Shown here: positions 1 to 11,965 of the stretch, one piece after another
How the letters are laid out: each line of letters begins with the position of its first letter
How positions within the stretch are numbered: the first letter of the stretch is position 1
Assembly (NCBI RefSeq): GCF_008329565.1
Contig: NZ_NPKT01000002.1
Location: forward strand, 248,001 to 312,000
Reading direction: 5' to 3'
Source: Mycolicibacterium sp. P1-5
GTDB taxonomy: Bacteria; Actinomycetota; Actinomycetes; Mycobacteriales; Mycobacteriaceae
Length of the DNA stretch: 64,000 nucleotides
Notes under the pieces: generated by a model
Database searches by the model: none
Told to the model about the DNA's origin: nothing
The model's input: the letters and a program-made list of their open reading frames with translations, nothing else
Made by a program: the position numbers and the translations under genes

Positions 1-2060
1 TCGGTCAGGCTCTCCACCCGGTCCGGGTCGGCGAAGACCGCGCACATCCGTCCACCTGTGGGCAGGTCGCCGAACATGCGACCCCGCTCGGCCAGCAGGC
101 GCGCGCCGTCCTCGATGCTGAAAATCCCCGCGACACAAGCCGCGGAGTACTGACCGACGCTGTGACCGAGCACCACGTCGGGTTCGAAGCCCCACGACTG
201 CCACAACCTGGCCAACCCCATCTCGACCGCGAAGATCGCGGGCTGGGCGTGCCGGGTCTGCTTGAGGGCCTCCGCGCCATCCCGATCGAAGATGACGTCC
301 AGCAAAGGCCTTTCGAGTACGTCCGCCACAGCCTCGGCGCAGCGCGTCATGGTCTCGGCGAACACCGGTTCGGTCTCGAAGAGCTCGCGGGCCATGCCGG
401 CGTACTGACTGCCCTGGCCCGGGAACAACCAGGCGGTCTTGGGTGCGTCGACACAGTCGCCGCGCACCAGACCGGGCGCGGGCAGGTCATCGGCGAGCGC
501 ACCGAGCAGCTCGCGGGCGGACTCGACGGAATTGACGACGAGAGCGGCCCGCTGCTCGAAGTGGGCTCGGCCCGCCCCGGCGGTGAGGCACACGTCGGCG
601 AGGGTGGCGTCCGGATGTGCACCCAACCAGCTGCGGTAGTGCTCGGCGGCCTGCACCAGGGCGGCCGGGGTGCGCGCGGACAGCGGAAGTACGGCGAACC
701 GGCGGTCGTCCGACTGCGCGTCGGCGGTGACCGGCGCGGTGACCGGTGCCTCTTCGAGGATGACGTGCGCATTGGTACCGGAGAACCCGAACGAGCTGAC
801 GCCGGCGATGCGGGGCCGGTCGGAGCGCTCCCACGGGCGCGCTTTGTCGACGACCTGCACCGGGATCCGATCCCAGGGGATGTGCGGGGACGGGTTCTTG
901 AAGTTCAGGTGCGGGGGCAGCTCGGAGTGCTCGAGCGACAGCACGACCTTCAGGACGCCGGCCACACCCGCGGCGGCCTCCAGGTGGCCGATGTTGGTTT
1001 TCGCCGATCCGATCAGCAGCGGCTGGTCCGCCCCGCGACCTTTACCGAGGGCGGCGGCCGCGGCCTGAACCTCGATCGGGTCGCCCAGCGAGGTTCCCGT
1101 TCCGTGCGCCTCGAGGTAGTTGATATCGGTGGGCGTCAGGCCGGCGCGCTCCAGCGCCTCAGCGATGACCCGCTGCTGGGCGACGCCGTTGGGCACCGTC
1201 AACCCGCCGGATGCGCCGTCTTGGTTGACCGCGCTGCCGCGGATCACCGCGCGAATGTGATCACCGTCGCGGATCGCGTCGTCCAGGCGCTTGATGGCGA
1301 GGACACCGCATCCCTCACCGCGCACGTAGCCGTCGGCCGAGGCGTCGAACGTCTTGCACCGGCCGTCGGGGGCCAGCATCCGCGAGTTCGAGAACGTGAT
1401 CATCGTGGCCGGGCTGAGGATGACGTTCACTCCGCCGGCGAGAGCCAGATCGCATTCGTCGAGGAGCAGCGCCTGGCAGGCCTGGTGAATGGCAACCAGC
1501 GACGAGCTGCACGCGGTGTCGACGGTGACCGCGGGGCCCTGCAGCCCCAATCGGTAGCTGATCCGGCCCGCGGCCGCGGCGCTCGAAGTACCGACCGCCA
1601 GGTAGGCCTCGATCTCGGGGTAGGTCAGCGCATCCGAGGCCATGCCGAGGAAGTCATGGGTGGCCAAACCAATGAATACGCCGGTCCTGCTGTTCGCCAA
1701 AGCCGTTGGGGCAGTACCGGAATGCTCGACCGCTCGCCACGAGGTCTCGAGCAGCAGACGATGCTGCGGGTCCATCAGGTTGGCTTCGCGGGCCGACACC
1801 CCGAAGAACGGTGCGTCGAACCCGGTGGCATCGTCGACGAACCCGGCCCGCCGAGTGACCATCTTGCCGGCCGCGTCCGGGTCGGAGTCGAAGAATTCCT
1901 CGACGTCCCACCGGTCGGCGGGGACCTCCGAAATCGCGTCCCTACCGTTGTGTAGGACGTCCCAGTACTGGTCCGCATCTGCGGCTCCGGGAAGACGTGC
2001 CGCGTAACCGATGATCGCGTAACTGGGCGTCTGCTGCGTCGGACGTTCGGTAGGTGCCAT
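1..2060 (-). CDS. pks: TPP-type polyketide synthase, N-terminal part (KS and start of AT)
   Basis: Modular type I polyketide synthase, cut by the left edge; about 686 residues are present. The beta-ketoacyl synthase domain covers roughly residues 10-435, with the active-site Cys in DTACSSS near residue 184 and the two His motifs EAHGTGTS and AKTNIGHLEAA. An acyltransferase domain follows, with GHSVG near residue 632, and the window ends inside it. The ATG at 2060 has GGGGAGA about 11 nt upstream. The gene is divergent from papA3. The same set (Pks, PapA3, MmpL10, PE, FadD23) makes trehalose polyphleates in M. smegmatis and M. abscessus; in M. tuberculosis, related genes make di/polyacyltrehaloses. 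It would elongate the long acyl chain put on trehalose. Product identity is inferred from neighbours. Confidence 0.93.
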   Translation of the reverse strand, partial: MAPTERPTQQTPSYAIIGYAARLPGAADADQYWDVLHNGRDAISEVPADRWDVEEFFDSDPDAAGKMVTRRAGFVDDATGFDAPFFGVSAREANLMDPQHRLLLETSWRAVEHSGTAPTALANSRTGVFIGLATHDFLGMASDALTYPEIEAYLAVGTSSAAAAGRISYRLGLQGPAVTVDTACSSSLVAIHQACQALLLDECDLALAGGVNVILSPATMITFSNSRMLAPDGRCKTFDASADGYVRGEGCGVLAIKRLDDAIRDGDHIRAVIRGSAVNQDGASGGLTVPNGVAQQRVIAEALERAGLTPTDINYLEAHGTGTSLGDPIEVQAAAAALGKGRGADQPLLIGSAKTNIGHLEAAAGVAGVLKVVLSLEHSELPPHLNFKNPSPHIPWDRIPVQVVDKARPWERSDRPRIAGVSSFGFSGTNAHVILEEAPVTAPVTADAQSDDRRFAVLPLSARTPAALVQAAEHYRSWLGAHPDATLADVCLTAGAGRAHFEQRAALVVNSVESARELLGALADDLPAPGLVRGDCVDAPKTAWLFPGQGSQYAGMARELFETEPVFAETMTRCAEAVADVLERPLLDVIFDRDGAEALKQTRHAQPAIFAVEMGLARLWQSWGFEPDVVLGHSVGQYSAACVAGIFSIEDGARLLAERGRMFGDLPTGGRMCAVFADPDRVESLT

Positions 2061-2417
2061 CAGGTGTGTGTTCTCCCCATCGGGCCGGTGAAGTGTCGCT
2101 GCGCTGTCGTGGGAGACCACGTCTGGCCAGGAACAACTTCCGAACGGCCTCGGCTCGGTCAGCTCCCGACAGCGACGGCCGGCTCATCTCCCGACGGTCA
2201 GTATTGCACGCACGTTGCTGAAACGACGGGTTTCGATTCGTCGTCGACAGGTGCGTGGCCAGGGGTTACGCGCTTATTTAGGGCCTTTAGTCACCACTTT
2301 TGACCAGCGGCTTTCCGGACCGTGCGGGGACCACCTCGGGCACAGGCGCTATCTTGGTCTGGCCACCAGGTGTATCGGTCTGGAGGCCGTAGCCGCTGTC
2401 GATCTGGGAGGGGAATT
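2061..2417. promoter_or_regulatory. Divergent pks/papA3 intergenic region (357 bp)
   Basis: There is no credible gene here. The region must hold the promoters for both pks (leftward) and papA3 (rightward). An inverted repeat with 6-bp arms, ACGACG and CGTCGT, separated by 10 bp, lies at 2223-2244 and could be an operator. No -10/-35 pair could be assigned with confidence. Confidence 0.5.
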
Positions 2418-3827
2418 TTGCACATCGGGAAGATCACCATCGGCACAATCGATGATTGGTCGCCGAGACCCGGTGCGGTGATTTCCTGGCATCCGACCCA
2501 AGCGGCAATGGAGAAGGCGCGGCAAGCGCCCGTCAGCTCGGTGCCCGTCAGCTATATGCAGGGCCAGCATATTCGCGGTGTTTACGAGCAGGACGCGGCT
2601 GGTCTCGACTATTCGCGGCAGATCATCGCCACCTGCGAAGTTCCTGGTAAATGCGATATCGACGCGATGAATCATGCACTGAACGCGTATCTGCGTCGTC
2701 ACGACACCTACCGGAGTTGGTTCGAATACGCCGGATCGGGAGAGATTGTCAGGCGGACTATTTCTGATCCCGCCGATATCGAATTCGAGCCCATCGACAA
2801 CGGCGTGATGGCGGCCGAGGACGCGCGTAAGCATATTGTGGACATTCCCACTCCGATGGAATGGGGCTGCTTTTCTTTCGGCGTCGTGCAGGCTGAAGAT
2901 CATTTCGATTTTTACGCCAGCATCGACCATGTCCACGGGGACGCGGCGCTGATCGGGATCACCATGCTCGAGGCCCACGGCATGTACACGTCGCTGACGA
3001 TGACGGGCCAACCCATGGCACTGCCGGAGGCCGGCAGCTTCGACGATTTCTGTCTTCAGGAGCGCGAAGCCACTTCCGATTTGACGGTGGATTCGCCGGA
3101 GGTCCGCGCCTGGATCGAGTTTGCCGAGAACAACAACGGCACGTTGCCTGAGTTCCCCCTGCCGCTGGGTAGCGCGCTGGAACCGACCGTCGCCGACATG
3201 GTGGGCGACATGATTCTGGATGCCGATCAGACCACGCGATTCGAAGCGGCGTGCACGGCGGCCGGTGTTCGTTTCGTCGGCGGCCTGTTCGCCTGCACCG
3301 CCATGGTGGACCATGAATTGACCGGTGCGACAACCTATTACGGGCTCACGCCCAGAGACACCCGTAGGACGTCGGACAACTTCACCACCCAGGGCTGGTT
3401 CACCGGGTTGGTGCCGATCACCGTCCCGATCGCCGCGACCACATTCGGTGAGGCCGCCTGGGCGGCTCAGTCCTCGTTCGATTCCGGTTTGAGCCTGGCG
3501 CGGGTGCCCTATTACCGGGTGCTGGAACTGGCGCCGTGGTTGGAGAAGCCGCATCCGAACTTCCCGGTCTCGAACTTCCTGCATGGCGGCGCCGCACCGC
3601 TCAACGCGGTCCTTGCGGCCGCTGACATGGGCTACTCGAACAACATCGGGATCTACTCCGACGGGCGGTTCAGCTACCAGCTGACGATCTATATCTTCCG
3701 GTACGAGGCCGGCACCGCGATGGCGGTGATGTTCCCGGACAATCCGACCGCCCAGAAATCGGTCGCCCGCTACATCGAGTCGATGAAGTCGGTATGCGAA
3801 CGGATCGCCGACAGCGGGCAATGGTGA
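2418..3827 (+). CDS. papA3: PapA3-type polyketide-associated acyltransferase
   Basis: Acyltransferase of the Pap family (condensation-domain fold) that moves polyketide-synthase-made acyl groups onto a sugar, here probably trehalose in TPP/acyltrehalose synthesis. The N-terminal signature KITIGTIDDWSP near residues 4-15 is typical of PapA proteins. The active-site HxxxD is seen as HVHGD at about residues 171-175. I chose the TTG at 2418 because it puts this conserved N-terminus at the start and has GGGAGGGG 4-5 nt upstream; the longer in-frame extension does not look like PapA. Length is 469 residues, normal for the family. mmpL10 follows 63 bp downstream on the same strand. Confidence 0.9.
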   Translation: MHIGKITIGTIDDWSPRPGAVISWHPTQAAMEKARQAPVSSVPVSYMQGQHIRGVYEQDAAGLDYSRQIIATCEVPGKCDIDAMNHALNAYLRRHDTYRSWFEYAGSGEIVRRTISDPADIEFEPIDNGVMAAEDARKHIVDIPTPMEWGCFSFGVVQAEDHFDFYASIDHVHGDAALIGITMLEAHGMYTSLTMTGQPMALPEAGSFDDFCLQEREATSDLTVDSPEVRAWIEFAENNNGTLPEFPLPLGSALEPTVADMVGDMILDADQTTRFEAACTAAGVRFVGGLFACTAMVDHELTGATTYYGLTPRDTRRTSDNFTTQGWFTGLVPITVPIAATTFGEAAWAAQSSFDSGLSLARVPYYRVLELAPWLEKPHPNFPVSNFLHGGAAPLNAVLAAADMGYSNNIGIYSDGRFSYQLTIYIFRYEAGTAMAVMFPDNPTAQKSVARYIESMKSVCERIADSGQW

Positions 3828-3890
3828 CGTTGTTGTTGAATGCAATGAAGGAGCGCGGGGCCTGAGGGCTTTGCGCCGTGTGAGGAAATT

Positions 3891-6869
3891 GTGCGACGGC
3901 TGACCAATTTTGTGGTGCGGTGGCCCTGGGCTGTTATCGGAGTCTGGGTCGCCCTGGCGGTTGCGTTGCCGCTGACGTTACCGAGCCTGAACGAGATGGC
4001 TCAGAAGCATCCGTTGTCGATGCTTCCTGCCGACGCTCCGTCCAGCGTGGCGGCCCGGCAGATGACCGAGGCGTTCAAGGAGCCGGGCGGAGACGACCTG
4101 CTGCTGGTGGTGCTGACCGACGAGCGTGGTTTGAATCCGGCTCACGAAGCGACCTACCGCAAGCTGGTCACCGCACTGCGCGATGACCAGCACGACGTCG
4201 TGATGCTGCAGGATTTCGTCGAGACGCCCGCTCTCCGTTCGTTTTTGACGAGTAAGGACAATAAATCCTGGGTGGTGCCGGTGGGGCTCGCGGGTGCATT
4301 GGGGACCCCGCAGTCCTACGACGCGTACAAGCGCGTGTCCAATATCGTCAAACAGACCACCGCGGGCAGTCCGCTGGACGTGCACCTGACCGGACCCGCT
4401 GCGACTGTCGCCGACCTGACCGTGGCGGGCCAGCGGGACCGGTTGCCGATCGAGCTTGCCATCGGTGCTCTGGTGCTGCTCGTACTGCTGATCGTGTACC
4501 GCAATCCGATCACGATGCTGCTGCCCCTGATCGGCATCGGAATCTCGCTGGTATTGGCGCAGTCGGTAGTCGCGGGCCTGTCGCAGGTCACCGGTCTGGG
4601 GGTCTCGAACCAGGCCATCATTCTGTTGAGCGCGATCATCGCCGGCGCCGGAACCGATTACGCCGTCTTCCTGATCAGCCGCTACCACGACTACATGCGG
4701 CGCGGTGAAGGCTCCGACGGAGCGGTGCGAGAAGCGTTGACCTCGGTGGGGAAAGTGATCACCGCATCTGCGGCCACCATCGGGATCACATTCCTGGGCG
4801 TCAGCTTTGCGAAGATGGGGGTGTTCTCCACCGTCGGTGTGTCATCGGCGGTCGGCGTCGGGGTGGCATACCTGGCCGCAATGACGTTGTTGCCGGCCAT
4901 CATCGTGCTCGCCGGCCCACGCGGCTGGATCACGCCGCGGCGCGAGCTGACCGCCCTGTGGTGGCGCCGGTCCGGCATTCGCATCGTGCGCAGGCCGCGC
5001 GCCCATCTGGTGGCCAGCCTGCTGATCCTGATCCTGCTCGCCAGCTGCGTGAGTTTGGCGCACTACAACTATGACGACCGCAAGTCGGTGTCTCCCTCTG
5101 ATCCCAGCTCGGTGGGGTACACCGCGCTGGAACGGCATTTCAACCTCAACCAGTCCATTCCCTCCTACGTGCTGGTCCGCTCGCCGCGCGATCTGCGCAA
5201 CCCGCGGGCGCTCGCCGACCTCGAACAGATGGCGGAACGCATCAGTCAGGTACCCGACATCGCGATGGTCAGCGGTATCACCCGGCCGCTGGGCGAGGTG
5301 CCGCAGGAGTTCCGCGCCACGTATCAGGCCGGTCTGGTCGGCGACCGGCTGGGCCTGGGCTCAAAACTCATCGGTGACAACATGAGTGATCTGAATCGGC
5401 TGGCCGGCGGTGCCAACACGCTGGCGAACAATCTCGGCGACGTCCGGGGCCAGGTCAGCCAGATCGCTACCGGCATCCAGTCGGTGGCCCAAGCCTTCAC
5501 GTCGATCCGCGGCCAGTACGGCGGCGACAAGCTGGTGAAGAACGTCGACGTCGCGGCCAAACTCGTCAACGCGGTCAACCGGCTGGGCAATTCGATGGGT
5601 GTGAACTTCACGGCGGCCAGGGACATGTTCGCCTGGGTGGGTCCGGTGTTGGTGGCACTGCACGGCAACGCCGTCTGCGACCTGGATCCGTCCTGCGCCG
5701 AAACCCGCGGCCACTTCCAGGCGTTGGCCGACGCGCGCAACGACGGCACTCTCGACGAAATCAATTCGCTGGCAAACCAACTGCAGTCGATGCAGGACAA
5801 GCAGTCGCTCAACGCAACGTTGAATCAGCTCAACGACGCCTTCGCCAGGCTGACCAAGCTCATACACCAGATGGGGCTGGACTCGCCCGGTGGCGCTCAG
5901 GCTGGTGCCAGCCAACTGCGGCAAGGTGCTGATCGCGCCGCGAGCGGCAGCCGGGAAGTGTCCAACGGCGTGGACCAGGTGGTCGATCAGATCAAGCTGA
6001 TGCGTACCGGCCTCGACCAGGCCGCCGCGTTCCTGCTGTCGATGAAGCAGAATGCCGCGTCCCCGGCTATGGCGGGGTTCAACATTCCCCCCGAGGTCCT
6101 CGAGCTGCCCGACTTCAAGATGGCGTCGAAGATGTTCATCTCGCCGGACGGGCACTCGGTGCGGTACCTGGTGCTGACCAAGCTCGATCCGTTCAGCGCG
6201 GCGGCGATGGATCAGGTCAATGCCATCAGTGATGCCGCGCGCAGCGCACAGCCGAACACCTCCTTGGCCGACGCCACGGTATCGATGGGCGGCTACCCTG
6301 CCGCCCTGCGCGACACCCGCGACTATTACCAGAAGGACATCCGCTTCATCATCGCCATCACGCTGATCGTGGTGTTGCTGACGCTGATGCTGTTACTGCG
6401 GGCCATCATCGCGCCGCTGTATCTGGTTGGTTCCGTGGTGCTTTCGTACTTCGCGGCGCTCGGTATCGGCGTCCTGGTCTTCCAGTATCTGTTTCATCAA
6501 CAGCTGCACTGGACGGTGCCGCCACTGGCATTCGTCGTGCTGGTTGCGGTGGGAGCCGACTACAACCTGCTGTTCGCGTCACGACTGCGGGACCAGTCCG
6601 CGGCCAGCATGAGGTACGGCGTCATCCGGACGCTGTCGTCGACCGGTGGTGTGATCACCGCGGCCGGATTGATATTCGCGGCGTCGATGTGGGGCCTGTT
6701 GTTCTCCAGCATCGGTACCGTTGTCCAGGGCGGGTTCGTCATCGGCGCCGGGATCCTGCTGGACACCTTCCTGGTGCGGACGGTGACCGTACCCGCCATG
6801 GCTACGCTGGTCGGAAAGGCGAACTGGTGGCCGTCACGATCGAGCTCGCAGGGGAGCGTCAAGGCATGA
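3891..6869 (+). CDS. mmpL10: MmpL10-type RND lipid transporter
   Basis: Large inner-membrane RND/MmpL transporter of 992 residues. One N-terminal helix, a periplasmic domain and two bundles of membrane helices are visible. The proton-relay type motifs [17 protein letters not shown] (first half) and [16 protein letters not shown] (second half) are in place. The GTG start follows GAGGAA. The gene overlaps the next one by ATGA (6866-6869), so the two are translationally coupled. From the locus it should export the acylated trehalose precursor to the outer envelope, where the PE esterase acts. MmpL proteins are hard to tell apart without alignment; the name rests on the neighbours. Confidence 0.9.
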   Translation: MRRLTNFVVRWPWAVIGVWVALAVALPLTLPSLNEMAQKHPLSMLPADAPSSVAARQMTEAFKEPGGDDLLLVVLTDERGLNPAHEATYRKLVTALRDDQHDVVMLQDFVETPALRSFLTSKDNKSWVVPVGLAGALGTPQSYDAYKRVSNIVKQTTAGSPLDVHLTGPAATVADLTVAGQRDRLPIELAIGALVLLVLLIVYRNPITMLLPLIGIGISLVLAQSVVAGLSQVTGLGVSNQAIILLSAIIAGAGTDYAVFLISRYHDYMRRGEGSDGAVREALTSVGKVITASAATIGITFLGVSFAKMGVFSTVGVSSAVGVGVAYLAAMTLLPAIIVLAGPRGWITPRRELTALWWRRSGIRIVRRPRAHLVASLLILILLASCVSLAHYNYDDRKSVSPSDPSSVGYTALERHFNLNQSIPSYVLVRSPRDLRNPRALADLEQMAERISQVPDIAMVSGITRPLGEVPQEFRATYQAGLVGDRLGLGSKLIGDNMSDLNRLAGGANTLANNLGDVRGQVSQIATGIQSVAQAFTSIRGQYGGDKLVKNVDVAAKLVNAVNRLGNSMGVNFTAARDMFAWVGPVLVALHGNAVCDLDPSCAETRGHFQALADARNDGTLDEINSLANQLQSMQDKQSLNATLNQLNDAFARLTKLIHQMGLDSPGGAQAGASQLRQGADRAASGSREVSNGVDQVVDQIKLMRTGLDQAAAFLLSMKQNAASPAMAGFNIPPEVLELPDFKMASKMFISPDGHSVRYLVLTKLDPFSAAAMDQVNAISDAARSAQPNTSLADATVSMGGYPAALRDTRDYYQKDIRFIIAITLIVVLLTLMLLLRAIIAPLYLVGSVVLSYFAALGIGVLVFQYLFHQQLHWTVPPLAFVVLVAVGADYNLLFASRLRDQSAASMRYGVIRTLSSTGGVITAAGLIFAASMWGLLFSSIGTVVQGGFVIGAGILLDTFLVRTVTVPAMATLVGKANWWPSRSSSQGSVKA

Positions 6870-7984
6870 AAAAGCTACTCGCTGCGGCGACCACCGTGAT
6901 CACGCTGTGCGCCACCGGCGGCATCGCCGCCGCCGATCAGCCGTCACCGGGCGGTTCACAGGGTGACGGCCCCACGCCGATCGGTACGCCGGGCCGGGGA
7001 TATGCCCTCGGCGGGGCTCACGTTCTCGGCATTCCCTATGACGAGTACATCCGCCGCACTGGCGCGGACTGGTTCCCCGGCCTGAATCGGCAAATCGTCG
7101 ACTACCCGGCCGGGCAGGTTCAGGGCCACACGCTTGAGCGCTTGTTCCCCGGCATCGGCAAACTCGAGGACAACTTCCCCGGCCTGGGCATCGACGGACC
7201 CAGCATCGGCGAGTCGGTCGATGAGGGTGAGGGCAACGTCATTCGGGCTGTCCAGGAAGGCGGCCCCGGTACGGCCATCGGGCTGTCCGAGGGCGCGATG
7301 GTGCTCAACGCCGTGCAGAACCGGCTGGCCACCGATCCGAACGCACCGCCGCCGGATCAGCTGTCGTTCGCGACGTATGGCGATCCGATTTCGCCGCACG
7401 CGTTCGGCGCGGGATTCCTGGCGCAGAACTTCCCGGTGGGCAGTGTCGTTCCGGCGCTCGACTACCAGATGCCACCGCAGGTGGACAGCCAGTACGACTC
7501 CTACCGGTTCGTCTCCGCCTACGACAGCATCGCCGATTGGCCGGACCGGCAGGACAATTGGATGTCTCTGCTCAACGCGGTCGTAGGGCTCGCGACCGGT
7601 CATACCGCGGTGGCGTTCACCAATCCCAGCATGGTTCCGCCGCAGAACATCCGGACCACCATCAATTCCAGGGGCGCGAAGACGACGTCGTATCTGATCC
7701 CCGAACAGCACCTTCCGTTGGTGTTGCCGTTCAAGTACGCGGGTGTGGACGAAGACACGCTCAACAAGTTGGACGCAGTGCTGAAACCGTCTGTGGACGC
7801 CGGGTATTCGCGTAACGACGATCCGCTTACCGCGCCGATCGAGGTCGATCCGGTGCACGGGTACGACCCGGCCGCTGTCACTGCACCGGCTACTCAGGCC
7901 GCGTTCGGTGGCGGCACCGATCCGCTGTCGCAGTTGCTCGCGGGCGCGCAGTACGTGCTGAACCACGGACCGAGCGCGCACTGA
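6866..7984 (+). CDS. Secreted PE-PPE-domain esterase/acyltransferase (Chp2/PE of the TPP locus)
   Basis: Exported alpha/beta-hydrolase of 372 residues. A signal peptide (Met-Lys-Lys start, hydrophobic core, cut near AAADQ around residue 24) is followed by a PE-PPE type serine-hydrolase domain. The nucleophile motif is GLSEG at residues 139-143 (Ser141). The M. tuberculosis relative Chp2 moves acyl chains between acyltrehalose molecules outside the membrane, and the M. smegmatis PE protein does the last step of TPP assembly. The ATG overlaps the mmpL10 stop. The PE-PPE domain name does not mean this is a PE or PPE antigen. Confidence 0.87.
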   Translation: MKKLLAAATTVITLCATGGIAAADQPSPGGSQGDGPTPIGTPGRGYALGGAHVLGIPYDEYIRRTGADWFPGLNRQIVDYPAGQVQGHTLERLFPGIGKLEDNFPGLGIDGPSIGESVDEGEGNVIRAVQEGGPGTAIGLSEGAMVLNAVQNRLATDPNAPPPDQLSFATYGDPISPHAFGAGFLAQNFPVGSVVPALDYQMPPQVDSQYDSYRFVSAYDSIADWPDRQDNWMSLLNAVVGLATGHTAVAFTNPSMVPPQNIRTTINSRGAKTTSYLIPEQHLPLVLPFKYAGVDEDTLNKLDAVLKPSVDAGYSRNDDPLTAPIEVDPVHGYDPAAVTAPATQAAFGGGTDPLSQLLAGAQYVLNHGPSAH

Positions 7985-7986
7985 GC

Positions 7987-8625
7987 TCAAACGCCGATAA
8001 GCCCCGCCGTGAGTAGCACGACGCCGACGACTGCCAGCAGTGCTGCAACCTCCCGGCGGCGCCGTGCGCGGACCCAGCCATGTAGTGAGGTCATCGCGGC
8101 GTGGGTGCGCTGCGGGGCCATGAGGTACGCGAGCAGCGGAATCTCCACCAATGCGAAGGCCACCACGTTGAACGCGATGAGGGCTCCGAACCGGATGGTG
8201 TAGTCCGTTGTGCCCGAGGCGATTACAGCCAACGCTGCCAGGTAGTCCACCGATGGCAGCGCGATACCCAAACCGGCGACGACGGCGACCCACAACGATG
8301 GGCCGTCGAGCAGGCGGCTCAACCACGGCGGCACGGTCCGGTTGCGGCGGCCCTTGGTCACCGCCACGATAACCGCGGCGGCCAGGGCCAGCACACCGAT
8401 CACGAGCTGGACCCTCGGCAGGGTGAAATGCGCCGAGGCGGGGATGTGCGATTCCAGCGCGAACAGCACCACCGCGCCCACCGTCAAACCCATCAGGAAG
8501 CCGCCACCCAGGAACGCGGCCAGCTGCAGATGCGGGCTCGGGCGATTCAACATCAACACCGACATCCCGATGCGAAACGGTTCCAGACTGACGGCCGCAG
8601 CCATCACCAGCAGGGTGAACCACAT
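7987..8625 (-). CDS. Sap/GAP-like multi-span membrane protein of glycolipid loci
   Basis: Integral membrane protein of about 212 residues with roughly six hydrophobic helices. It resembles the Sap/GAP family (sulfolipid-1- or GPL-addressing proteins), small membrane proteins that help MmpL transporters move glycolipids to the surface. The ATG at 8625 is 14 nt past the fadD23 stop, and its first residues MWFTLLVMAAAVSL begin a helix; upstream in-frame codons overlap fadD23 and look less likely. It forms an operon with fadD23 and converges on the PE esterase gene, with only 2 bp between stop codons. Its biochemical role is not known in detail. Confidence 0.8.
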   Translation of the reverse strand: MWFTLLVMAAAVSLEPFRIGMSVLMLNRPSPHLQLAAFLGGGFLMGLTVGAVVLFALESHIPASAHFTLPRVQLVIGVLALAAAVIVAVTKGRRNRTVPPWLSRLLDGPSLWVAVVAGLGIALPSVDYLAALAVIASGTTDYTIRFGALIAFNVVAFALVEIPLLAYLMAPQRTHAAMTSLHGWVRARRRREVAALLAVVGVVLLTAGLIGV

Positions 8626-8639
8626 CGGCTGATCGGCTG

Positions 8640-10949
<2,310 letters not shown>

Positions 10950-10974
10950 CCCAGCCTGATCGGAGCACCGGCCC

Positions 10975-11130
10975 TCAGGGCTTCTCGGCAAGTTCGTCGC
11001 GATAGGCGGCGACGCGCTGCTCGAGTTCGGCCGCATCCTCGGGCCGGCCCTCCTTGCGGGCCAACTCGGCGCGGGCGGACAGCTCACGGATCGCGGTGCG
11101 GATGTCGTTGACGCTATGGACAGTCCCCAT
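10975..11130 (-). CDS. 51-residue charged helical protein downstream of Sdh1
   Basis: A short gene reading Met-Gly-Thr-Val-His at the start, then an acidic and arginine-rich helix (NDIRTAIRELSARAELAR and EQRVAAYRDELAEKP). It reads cleanly from ATG at 11130 to TGA at 10975. It lies after the Sdh1 operon on the same strand, separated from it by a hairpin terminator. The composition suggests a soluble helix pair or coiled coil. Similar small genes occur beside this operon in other mycobacteria to my recollection. Function unknown. Confidence 0.6.
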   Translation of the reverse strand: MGTVHSVNDIRTAIRELSARAELARKEGRPEDAAELEQRVAAYRDELAEKP

Positions 11131-11163
11131 GGTTCGAGGCTACCCACATCCCGGCAATTTAAA

Positions 11164-11195
11164 GGGCCGCGAGAATCCGAAGATTCTCACGGCCC
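11164..11195 (-). terminator. Intrinsic-type terminator of the Sdh1 operon
   Basis: Strong stem-loop with arms GAGAATC and GATTCTC around CGAA, extended by GGGCC/GGCCC flanks. Read on the minus strand it is followed by TTTAAATT. It begins 15 bp after the sdhB stop. Confidence 0.75.
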
Positions 11196-11210
11196 CTGAG
11201 CCTGATCCGC

Positions 11211-11963
11211 CTACTTCTTGCGGAACAGTATGTTGCCCAACCACACCACCGGGTCGTACTTCTTGTCGGCCACGCGTTCCTTCATCGGGATCAGCGCGTT
11301 GTCGGTGATCTTGATGTGCTCGGGGCACACCTCGGTGCAGCACTTGGTGATGTTGCAGAAGCCGAGGCCGTTCTCCTCCTGGACCATGTCGCGACGGTCG
11401 ATGGTGTCCAGCGGATGCATCGACAGCTCGGCCTGCCGCATCAGGTAGCGCGGCCCGGCGAACGACTTCTTGTTCTCTTCGTGGTCGCGGTTGACGTGGC
11501 ACACGTCCTGGCACAGGAAGCATTCGATGCACTTGCGGAATTCCTGGCTGCGGTTCACGTCCTCCTGCTGCATCCGGTAGTCGCCGGGCTGCAGGTCCTT
11601 CGGTGGAGTGAACGACGGGATCTCCCGTGCCTTCTCGTAGTTGAAGGACACGTCGGTGACCAGGTCACGCATCACCGGGAACGTCCGCATCGGCGTGATC
11701 GTCACGACCTCGTCCTCGCCGAACGTCGACATCCGGGTCATGCACATCAGTCGCGGCCGGCCGTTGATCTCCGCCGAGCAGGAACCGCACTTGCCGGCCT
11801 TGCAGTTCCACCGCACCGCGAGGTCGCCGGCCTGGGTGGCTTGCAGGCGGTGGACGATATCGAGCACCACCTCGCCGTCGTTGACCTCGACCGTGTAGTC
11901 CTGCAGGTCGCCGCCGGCTTCGTCGCCGCGCCAAACCCGCAGTTTCGCGTCGTAAGCAGCCAT
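11211..11963 (-). CDS. sdhB: Succinate dehydrogenase 1 iron-sulfur subunit (Rv0247c type)
   Basis: Iron-sulfur subunit of 250 residues that carries electrons from the flavoprotein to the membrane anchor. The [2Fe-2S] cysteines are in CKAGKCGSCSAEINGRP and a further Cys follows in RLMC. The C-terminal clusters use CIECFLCQDVCHV and CNITKCCTEVCPEH. Length and motifs match the Sdh1 complex of mycobacteria, which oxidises succinate to fumarate and passes electrons to menaquinone. The ATG is 2 bp past the sdhA stop. Last gene of the operon, followed by a hairpin terminator. Confidence 0.95.
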   Translation of the reverse strand: MAAYDAKLRVWRGDEAGGDLQDYTVEVNDGEVVLDIVHRLQATQAGDLAVRWNCKAGKCGSCSAEINGRPRLMCMTRMSTFGEDEVVTITPMRTFPVMRDLVTDVSFNYEKAREIPSFTPPKDLQPGDYRMQQEDVNRSQEFRKCIECFLCQDVCHVNRDHEENKKSFAGPRYLMRQAELSMHPLDTIDRRDMVQEENGLGFCNITKCCTEVCPEHIKITDNALIPMKERVADKKYDPVVWLGNILFRKK

Positions 11964-11965
11964 TC

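Noticed and set aside
162..1955. Long plus-strand open frame of 597 codons opposite the polyketide synthase
   Set aside because: It is the shadow of the KS-AT coding strand; composition is Arg/Gly/Val-rich with no domain, and the minus strand has clear KS and AT motifs.
2349..3845. Minus-strand frame of 498 codons opposite papA3
   Set aside because: Shadow of papA3 caused by high GC at third positions; no motif, low-complexity sequence.
6866..7984. PE or PPE family antigen
   Set aside because: No PE or PPE N-terminal domain; it has a signal peptide and a PE-PPE type serine hydrolase domain, as in Chp2.
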